NCBI GenBank assembly: GCA_930367215.1
Contig: OV884059.1
Span: 249,177,803 to 249,241,802 of the forward strand
DNA: 64,000 nucleotides
Direction of reading: 5' to 3'
From: Pollenia angustigena
Lineage: Eukaryota; Arthropoda; Insecta; Diptera; Polleniidae
The translations under genes and the position numbers were made by a program. Below, piece after piece: positions 55,993 to 64,000 of the stretch. The notes under the pieces are model-generated. The model ran no database searches. It was not told where the DNA came from and saw only the letters and a program-made list of their open reading frames with translations. Each line of letters opens with the position of its first letter. Positions within the stretch are counted from its first letter, which is position 1.

Positions 55993-58900
55993 ATTATTTT
56001 AAAGAAATTTGTGATTATCATGTAAACCTATACACAACCAGCCTGTCAGCTGGGTATACGGATATCAAAATATTAATTTAAAAATTAATTCTAAGTAAGT
56101 TGATTCGATGTATTAAGAAGTTGATGTAGCTATATTTAACAAATATTTATAAGTGTTGAAAAACATCATCATGAACGTATATATTATATCCATTTCATTA
56201 ATGTGGTGTGGGTAAAAAAGAAGAAAAAAAAAAAAACAAACAAATCAAAAATTATCAAATAGAAATAAATCAGCAAATATGTATGTATGTATTTATATTG
56301 AAAATAAACTTCCAAAAACCATCAAACTAAACTCTTAATTAGAAATAACATATCTTCAACCAATATATTGTAAAATTCTTAACTGTTATCTATAGACATA
56401 TGAATGTGTATCTTTCTCATTATAATATTCTATATATTGTTTGTGTAATATGATTCTATTTTGATATGATCGTTAATAAACTTTGAATTTTATGTTGTAA
56501 GTGCATAACGTGTAAATATGTATATGGTATGAATTACCCTCAGCTAACGTATAATCATAAGACAAACTAATTGAATGTATTTAAGAATTTGTGTGTATTT
56601 TATTTAGAATCAATTCATGTTGAATATATTGTTGTTGTTGTTGTATTATATAATAATGTATCTTATATTTGGTTTGCTATTTAAATCTGATATTAATTCT
56701 CTCTGTTTCTACGTTACCAGATTAAAAATAGGTAACTGCTTTATGCTACCAGATTAAAAATAAGGTATCTTGATGAAAAGTGGTATGTTTTCAATTAAAA
56801 AAAAATGATTAATCACTCATTCGATGTCGTTTATTATTGTTTAAATCGTATTTACATCCAACTATAAGCTCAATTCTTATTCAAAGTTATTCAATTATGA
56901 ATCCTCTATCAATTCTGTTATTATCTATATGTCTTAATAAATGTGAATTAGTCAACAGAATTAAACGGATAACATCTCTATCATTTCAACCTTAGGTGAT
57001 TATAACCAGTTTAATTAAAATCACAATATCAACATTTGTAAAAATAATATTTCTGGTTATGATGATGTTAAAGTATCTTGACTAAAAAAAAAAAAAAAAA
57101 AAAAAAAAAACATATATTAACCTGATTTTGATAATAATGATTATGATTTGTTGGTTTCAACGAAAAAATAAAAACAAAATATATTTAAACTCAATTTTGA
57201 TGATTATGATAATAGAATTGTTGGTTTTAATGAGAAAAGAATATAACTAATCTCAATTATGATGATTATGATGAGTATAATAACAATGAAAAGGTTGAAA
57301 TACCTAATATGAAAATTTTCAAATCAAACAAGTTTAAAATGAAGGAGAAATCCCAAATCATATGCATCTCCTACATATAAGAATATAAAGTTTTTAACGA
57401 ATAATAAAAATAATGAGAAAAAAAAAATATATGACATTAATAAGATCATGATGGTAATTGATGGATTGATTCTAACAAATTAATATTTATATGTATGTAT
57501 ATATGATTTAAATGAAATTATATTGAAATTAACATTAGGATTGTTAATATTTCATTTAAAAACTCTGTATTATAAGAAACCTGATTTAAAGTAATATAGA
57601 GACATTCTTACCGAAACACTACATTCAGATGTAACTTTCTATTCAATATATAAATTTAAGGTAGAAAAACCATCAGCGTATCTCAGTGTTTAATCAAATT
57701 ACTTAATATAAACCTAAATTTTCATTTAAGTTTATGGATTATTTTTTAATATAGTAGACAAGTAAAAATCAAACTATGTTTTTAAAAGTGTATTGAAAAA
57801 CTGTATCTATAAATATGAGATAATGGTTAAGGATTGTATATACAATGAATAAAATTATGTGAGAACTGAATAGAATTTATAAGATTTGTTAAAATTAAAA
57901 TAATAATATAATGTATAGAGTTGATAAAATTGAAAGGATTAGTATGGATTTTCTTGAAAAATAGAAGACAATCGTCTTGTGTGATAGGTTTGATTAGATT
58001 GAAGTTATAGGTTTGTAAATGAGATGTCTATACAAAAACTAAGATTGAGATCCGAAACTATAAAACCAAGACTAAAAGGCTACTATCAAGATTAACACTA
58101 AGATTAAGATTAATTAAAATCAAGACTAAGATCATAAAATTAAGATTAAATATAGGAATGTTAGTAAAGGAAAAAATTTATATATATGTATAGTAAAGAA
58201 ATGCTCAAAACATAATGTATATTTAAGGATGTATGGATGTATATAAATATTAAGTATAGAAGGGTAAATAAAAGGAAAACAAATTATAGGAATTACAAAA
58301 CTGTATGCAAAAACATTAAATAAATCATATAATATGGTTATTAAACTATTCATTTCGTGCTATAGAAAAACTCTTCATTAAACTAATATTATAGAGTAGC
58401 AAACTAGAAAAAAAAAACATAAGATAATAGAATTGTTGTTTTTAAGGATCAAAGAATATTACTGATCTTAATTATGATGATTATGATAATGATCATAATG
58501 ATAATGAAGAGGCTGAAATAACTAATATAAAAATTGTAAAATCAAACAATTTTAAAATGAAGGAGAAATCCCAAATCATATGCATCTCTTATATATAAGA
58601 ATATAAAGTTTTTAACGAATAATAAAAATAATGAAAAAAAAAAAAAATATATGACATTAATAAGATCATGATGGTAATTGATGGTTTGATTCTAACAAAT
58701 TAATATTTATATGTATGTATATATGATTTAAATGAAATTATATTGAAATTAACATTAGGATTGTTAATATTTCATTCAAAAACTTTGTATTATAAGAAAC
58801 CTGATTTAAAGTAATATAGAGACATTCTTACCGAAACACTACATTCAGATTTAACTTTCTATCCAATATATAAATTTAAGGTAGAAAAACCATCAGCGTA

Positions 58901-60737
58901 TCTCAGCGTATAATTAAATTACTTAATATAAACCTAAATTTTCATTTAAGTTTATAGATTATTTTTTAATATAGTAGACAAGTAAAAATCAAAATATGTT
59001 TTTAAAAGTGGCTTGAAAAAACTGTATACATAAATATGAGTTACTCGTTAAGGTTGTATATAGAATGAATTAAATTATGTGGGAACTGAATAGAATTTAT
59101 AAGAATTGTTTAAATTAAAATAATAATATAATGGATAGATTTGATAAAATGGAAAGGATTAGTATGGATTTTCTTAAAATCGCCTTGTGTGATTAGTTTG
59201 ATGAGAATGAAGTATAGTAGAAACTCGATTCTTGCACGTAATGAAAACTGAGGTCGGTGCAAGCTTCGAGGTTGTCGCTAGTACCGAGTATTAATTTCCT
59301 ATATAAAATAAAATATGTATATGTCTGTTTAAAATCGAAGTTTAATATTTCAATTGAAAACACTAAGTTCAAAGCATTCGTATAACAGTAGATAGATATT
59401 TTATATGTAATTAAAGAAATTTTAAATTTCCAGATATGTATTCAGTCTAAGAAAACGTAAACAAAGCAGCACGCAAGAGTAATACAAGAGTAATGTTGCA
59501 AGTCTATAAAAAAAAAAATAAAATAAGATCGAAATCCGAAACTATAAAACCAAGACCAAAAGACTACTACTAAGATTTACATTAAGACTAAGATTCAAAT
59601 CAAGAAGAAGATCAAAATACTAAGATTAAATATAGGAATGTTAGTATAAGAAAAATTTTTTATATATGTATAGTATAGAAATGCTAAAAACAGAATGTAT
59701 ATTTAAGGATGTATGGAAGTGTATAACTATTAAGTATAGAAGGGAAATAATAGGAAAACAAATTATAGGAATTATAAAACGGTATACAAAAACATTAAAT
59801 AAACCATATAATATGGTTATTGAACTATTCATTTCATGGTATTAGTATATATAAAGTATAAATAAATGATAAATGGGGTAAGGTTTTACATAAATAAATA
59901 AAGTTTGTGATTTTCTTTTGCGGCGTTAACTAAATTATATTATATTCTATGGATTATAATGGTATGGTATGATAATGTATGGTTAATAAACTAGAAAAAA
60001 AAACATATAAAGCTGAAATAGTTATAAAAAAATTTGTTATCTTTAAATTCCTAACTGATAATTATAAGCAGATATAATAGATATTTCCTTATTAAATATT
60101 CAAAACTCCTATGTAATACTCTTTTTTAGATCATCTTAATTGATTTTGTAATATGATTTCCTTTTTTCAGTAACATTTAATATTCTATTGGTATAGTCGA
60201 CTTCAAGTTTATACTATATATAAACTTTTACTAAATATTATCAAAACAATTAATAAACCATGTACTATGGTTAATAAAATGGAAATTTTATTGTATTTGT
60301 ATGTATAATGTATAATTATTAACTGTATGCATTGTATCCATGGATTGAACTAAATTCTTAACTATACTGTCATTGTAGAGTATCAAACCATAGAAAAATT
60401 CTCCATTAAACTTATATTATAGAGTATCAAACTAGAAAAAAAAATAAAAGGTTATAATAATCAAAAATCTGTTATCTTTAAATTCTTACTAATATCTATA
60501 AACAAATAGAATTGCTATTTCATCATGAAATATTCAAAACCTGTATTTTAAAAATTTTACTACCTAGGAAGATTCATTTCATTGTGGATATTCATGACTT
60601 GAATTTTTATATAAAATAACTGAAAAAGATATAAATAAATAAAACAAATGAAATTATTTTTAAAAAGAAAGAGAATATTTTTTTTATTTAAATATTGTGA
60701 GTTTTAACTTAATAACTATTATATTGATAAATATATA

Positions 60738-61463
60738 TTAATTTTTTATAGGATTATATTCGTTTACATTGATTTCCAGAAATTTAATTTTTATTAAAGT
60801 CCATCCACTATCACGTTCCTGAAACTCGCTCATTTTCCTTATTAGGATCTCACATTGATCTTTATAACGTTGTTCAATTTCCTCAATTGTGAGGGTTGAA
60901 CTCAAAATAATCATTTTTGTTTGATGAGACTTTAGGTTTATAGTATATGAATCATCTTCCTCTTTGACAAGCATATACTCACAAAATAATTCAAAATTTA
61001 ATTTTATATTTAGATGTTTTTCTGTTGAATCTTTAATTAATGTTATTATCTGTGCTTTGTTTTCATTTAAAAATTTTTCAGGAATCAGATTTTTCTCTTC
61101 TGTATTTTGCAAAACATAAGTCATCATACGATTGTTAAATACTGATTTTATACAAAATAAGTTAGAATTAATTTGAGTAGCACTCTTCCTTTTATGGTTA
61201 ATAGTTCTTAAATGATAATGCCATTTTTGTTTTAAAATATGCTCCTTACATGTATTGCAGTAATTATAAGATTCCCCCGCATTCTGTATATGCACTCTTG
61301 AGTTTGTATGTGTAAGAAGTTCTTTACGAGAAGCAAATTGTAAATTACAAGTTGTACACTTCCATGCTGAGGACGGACTATCATGTAATAGTCTGATATG
61401 CCTCGCTAAACTTCTGTTTTGTGTAAACACTTTTTTACAATAATTGCACACAAAAGAAGACAT
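60738..61463 (-). CDS. C2H2-finger protein of the Polinton-type element, right arm copy
   Basis: 241 codons encoding exactly the same protein as the left copy (50,378-51,103), with the same stop after NEYNPIKN and a mirrored promoter and poly(A) signal. The two genes point towards each other across 9.6 kb, so transcription of both could give overlapping complementary RNAs from the arms. Perfect protein identity alongside diverged inner arms implies recent duplication, gene conversion, or purifying selection; the sequence cannot separate these. Confidence 0.85.
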   Translation of the reverse strand: MSSFVCNYCKKVFTQNRSLARHIRLLHDSPSSAWKCTTCNLQFASRKELLTHTNSRVHIQNAGESYNYCNTCKEHILKQKWHYHLRTINHKRKSATQINSNLFCIKSVFNNRMMTYVLQNTEEKNLIPEKFLNENKAQIITLIKDSTEKHLNIKLNFELFCEYMLVKEEDDSYTINLKSHQTKMIILSSTLTIEEIEQRYKDQCEILIRKMSEFQERDSGWTLIKIKFLEINVNEYNPIKN

Positions 61464-61479
61464 TTTTATTTTAGGATTG

Positions 61480-61510
<31 letters not shown>

Positions 61511-61576
61511 TTTAATTAAAAATGTTCACGGTTTGATTTTCAAACAAGATTGATTTCGATTGAGAAATATCAGCGG

Positions 61577-61584
61577 TATTTATA
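61577..61584 (-). promoter_or_regulatory. TATA box of the right ORF
   Basis: TATAAATA on minus, in mirror position to 50,263-50,270. Confidence 0.6.
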
Positions 61585-62571
61585 CAAAAAAATTTTCACA
61601 ATTAATCATATTTTTGGTACAGTCCCGTCATATTTCATTAGTTAAAAAATTTATAAATAAAGGGCGGGGCTTATTTTAGTATAATTAAAGAATTTCAGAA
61701 AACAAAACATTTTTTTTTTTTTTGGATTTGTTTTCTGTTTGTTAGACTTGTTACAGCTGCGTCAGCTCTATTCATGTATATTCTAAGTTGCTAATGTTTT
61801 TGTTGCTGTTATATATAAGGAGGAGTAGAGTACGATAACGAAAATTATTAAGGATCTATAAGTAAAACCAAGAAGTTACTTTCTACTTTTTGCAATATAA
61901 TTCTGATTATTTATGTAAACATAGCTAATGTGCAGCTGGTGGCTGTTGATATAAAAAAAAAAGTGGTTGATCCCACAAGCCTACCGAGGCATTCAAAGCA
62001 AAAAGTCACTAGAAAACCTATACAACAAAGTCATTAACTATTCTAAACACACACACAATAACTGAAAAACTAAAAATAATTATTCAACGATTAGTTTTAT
62101 CGTTAATACGAAAACGCACAAGTAAAATTATCATCCCTCACAAAATTTTAAAATCTTCAAGACACGTTCACGAAGAAATTTAACACCTGCTACTAAATAA
62201 ATAAAAAAAATTTTTCCCACAAATTCTTATGCACAAGTAAAATTATCATCCCTCACAAAATTTTTAAAATCTTCAAGACTGACACGTACACGAAGAAATT
62301 ATACAATTAACAAAAATATCACACCTCCTAAACAACTTTCTTTACACGTCATTTCCCTTTTACACTCATATTCGTATTTGCATCTAAACAGTATTTTTAA
62401 AAATTTGTAGCGTTTTTTTATTTTTCCATAATAATAGTACTGAAAAAAGCGCTAAAATGCAATAATAAAAACTTGGCAATTCTGCCACTATTCTTCTCAC
62501 TTTTGTATGGAAAAAGTAGCTAGAAAGCCGATGCAGCGTAATCAAAATAGATAACCTTCAAACCATTTGCC

Positions 62572-62574
<3 letters not shown>

Positions 62575-62619
<45 letters not shown>
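62575..62619. repeat. (TA)n microsatellite, right arm
   Basis: About 22 TA units in the mirror position to the longer tract at 49,219-49,273. Confidence 0.9.
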
Positions 62620-62857
62620 CAACTAAAAATCCTAAATTAATATTCAAGTCGACGCTAAAATCCCGTCAAAATACCCATTTTGTTGGTATTTTGGTTTCCC
62701 GGTTTTTAAATTCCTATTATAAATATTTTAAGCGTTTTTTTATTTTTCAAAAAAAAGCACTAAAATGGCCAATATAATAAAAATATGGCAACACTTACAT
62801 CATGCACCCAACTTTTGTATGGAAAATCATATTTGGTAGCGGCATAAACATACTACT

Positions 62858-62863
62858 TATCCG
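62858..62863 (+). repeat. Target-site duplication TATCCG, right copy
   Basis: TATCCG immediately after CATACTACT; identical to 48,974-48,979. Confidence 0.9.
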
Positions 62864-63330
62864 TTGACTTCCATGGTATTAGGGGACTCTTTTCCGGACT
62901 CTGTTGACTCAACCTACATGAAACACAGTTAGCTATCAGCCCCTCTATGTCACAATCCATTTTAGGCCACCATACATATGACCTAGCCAATGCCTTTGTC
63001 TTTACTATCCCAAAATGGGAAGAGTGTAACTGTTTTAAAATTGTGTTACGTAACTTAGCAGGTATTATAACCCTAAATCCCCATAAAATGCAGCCATATT
63101 CTACAGACAGCTCGTTTTTGCGTAATTTAAACGAAGTAAACTCTTCACCTTCTAGTACGCCAATTTTCCCTCTTAGGACCGCCAGTTTCCCTTGAAATAT
63201 TTTTAAAATTTAAATTTAATTTGTTGTCACCACAAATGTAGTTTACATAACCGGGATCATCTTTATTGTCAACGATCTCGTTATGAGGAATTCTTGATAA
63301 ATGGTCCGCCGAATTTTCCGTGCCCTTGAT
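62864..63330 (-). pseudogene. Third Gypsy: RNase H end, linker and integrase zinc-binding region
   Basis: Minus strand reads from the RNase H end (ADHLSRIPHNEIVDNKD) through a linker to a zinc-binding segment (YVWWPKMDCDIEGL, then ANCVSC), then SPLIPWKST, where the palindromic element interrupts the frame. A stop lies near 63,331 and a shift around 63,190, so the polyprotein is not fully open. The rest of the integrase is at 48,657-48,973. Confidence 0.8.
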
Positions 63331-64000
63331 CTACTTCATAGAGTAGTTAAAACCCAATAAAATGAACGCACATCTCTGCATGCGTGCCGCGGCCATTACA
63401 GGTAGCCCTTTGTTCTCACCAAAAATTGCCAAAAGTGGCTTGTGATCGGATTCTAACACGAAATGGATTCCCATTAAATATTGTTTTATTTTAGTAACAC
63501 TAAACACAATCGCCAATGCCTCTTTCTGTATGGTGCTATAATTTCTTTCAGGTTGTGTGAGTGCCCGCGACACAAACGCTATTGGCTTTTTAGACCCATC
63601 CGCCCATACGTGGGATAAAATTCCGGCGATGGCATGATTTGAAGCATCCGTTGATAATACAATGGGTAACTTTGGGTTAAAATGAACAAGTACTTTGTCA
63701 GACGTAACTTCCCCTTTCAGCGACTCAAACGCCTCATGACACTTTTGGGACCACCTAAACTTGACGTCCTTTCTAAGAAGCTCATATAGAGGAGCCATTT
63801 TGTGTGCAAAGTTGGGGATAAACTTTGAATAATAATTTAGCATTCCCACAAAAGCCCTTACCTGCGAAATATTTCGGGGTATAGGCGCTCCCAAGACTGA
63901 CGTAATTCTGTCTTTATTCACACTCAGTCCGTTTCTATTAATATTAAAACCTAAATACGACACCTCGTCTTTGAAGAACTCGCATTTACTCTCGTTGAGT
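63331..64000 (-). pseudogene. Third Gypsy: RT end and RNase H
   Basis: Runs past the window edge. The open frame at 63,331-63,963 begins with SYLGFNINRNGLSVNKDRI (RT thumb), then GMLNYYSKFIPNFA, LSTDASNHAIAGILSHVW (RNase H first Asp), RNYSTIQKEALAIVFSV (Glu) and LESDHKPLLAIFG (second Asp). It removes template RNA in a working element. The open frame ends in a stop just before the RNase H end domain. The palm with YxDD is beyond the window. Confidence 0.85.

Larger units (their letters stand above)
48980..62857. mobile_element. Giant palindromic Polinton/Maverick-type element
   Basis: A 13,878-bp element. The left arm (48,980-55,947) is the reverse complement of the right arm (55,993-62,857) over almost its whole length, around a unique centre of 45 bases. 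Ends read AGTAGTATGTTTATGCC and its complement. TATCCG is duplicated on both sides. Polintons have AG...CT ends, a 6-bp duplication and inverted ends of a few hundred to about 1,000 bases, so the ends fit but the arms are far longer. Only one gene (the finger-domain ORF) is present, once in each arm. The polymerase core, integrase, protease, ATPase and capsid genes are absent. A mirrored assembly error is unlikely, because the flanks differ and the arms have independent indels. Confidence 0.85.
55993..62857 (-). repeat. Right palindrome arm (6,865 bp)
   Basis: Reverse complement of the left arm. The outer 6 kb is nearly identical by eye. The inner kilobase has more substitutions and a deletion of about 90 bases, so the centre has diverged most. 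Confidence 0.85.

Noticed and set aside
48980..62857. Palindrome as an assembly or hairpin-read artefact
   Set aside because: Both flanks are different parts of one Gypsy, TATCCG is duplicated, and the arms differ by substitutions and indels, which a mirrored artefact would not give. Long reads would still settle it.

Overview
The window looks like transposon-rich, AT-rich heterochromatin-like DNA from an insect, probably a fly. The support is DINE/mini-me type Helitron debris with GTCY microsatellite cores, LOA/I-like and Jockey/CR1-like non-LTR elements, a BEL/roo-like LTR, and one ecdysteroid-kinase-like exon. The species cannot be named from sequence alone. I see one host gene fragment: exon 1 of an EcKinase/CHK-like gene at 18,976-19,331, with a TATA box and a splice donor. 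Nearly everything else is mobile DNA, mostly broken and often nested.

Layout. 1-2,369: 3' part of a BEL/Pao element (integrase end, a gag/protease-like ORF, an LTR). 2,370-3,980: broken non-LTR ORF1, minus strand. 3,981-7,040: two tandem copies of a broken non-LTR ORF2, the first holding a solo Gypsy LTR with a heat-shock-element cluster. 8,941-9,610: a 337-bp tandem duplication. 11,401-16,320: an LOA/I-like element on minus that has lost its RT core, ending in a (TTAGG)n tail. 19,897-21,808: a foldback element with 161-bp tandem repeats. 24,363-24,475: a tRNA-like SINE. 25,578-25,823: a small MITE with an 8-bp target duplication. 26,865-31,983: a nearly whole but broken Gypsy element with the same LTR as the solo copy. 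32,100-35,402: a Helitron-like element with a hAT inserted in it. 36,564-37,453 and 38,430-39,225: two MITEs with clear inverted ends. 40,261-44,863: a second Gypsy, split by a 2.4-kb hAT (exact 8-bp duplication) that itself holds a Helitron helicase fragment. 44,866-47,401: hAT remnants with AAACTC-type tandem arrays and a further MITE. 47,426-48,564: a non-LTR RT on minus. 48,657-64,000: a third Gypsy.

The main discovery lies in that third Gypsy. A 13,878-bp element at 48,980-62,857 is an almost perfect palindrome: two arms of about 6.9 kb around a 45-bp centre, with AG...CT ends and a 6-bp target duplication (TATCCG). These are Polinton/Maverick hallmarks. Each arm has one identical 241-codon gene, in a TATA/Inr-promoter and poly(A)-signal setting. 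It encodes three C2H2 fingers followed by a domain I recognise as the N-terminal module of arthropod Polinton DNA polymerase proteins, stopping where the polymerase would continue. No polymerase, integrase, protease or capsid gene is present. I interpret it as a snap-back (inverted-duplication) non-autonomous Polinton. The host Gypsy integrase frame continues across the insertion when one target copy is removed, so the insertion was precise.
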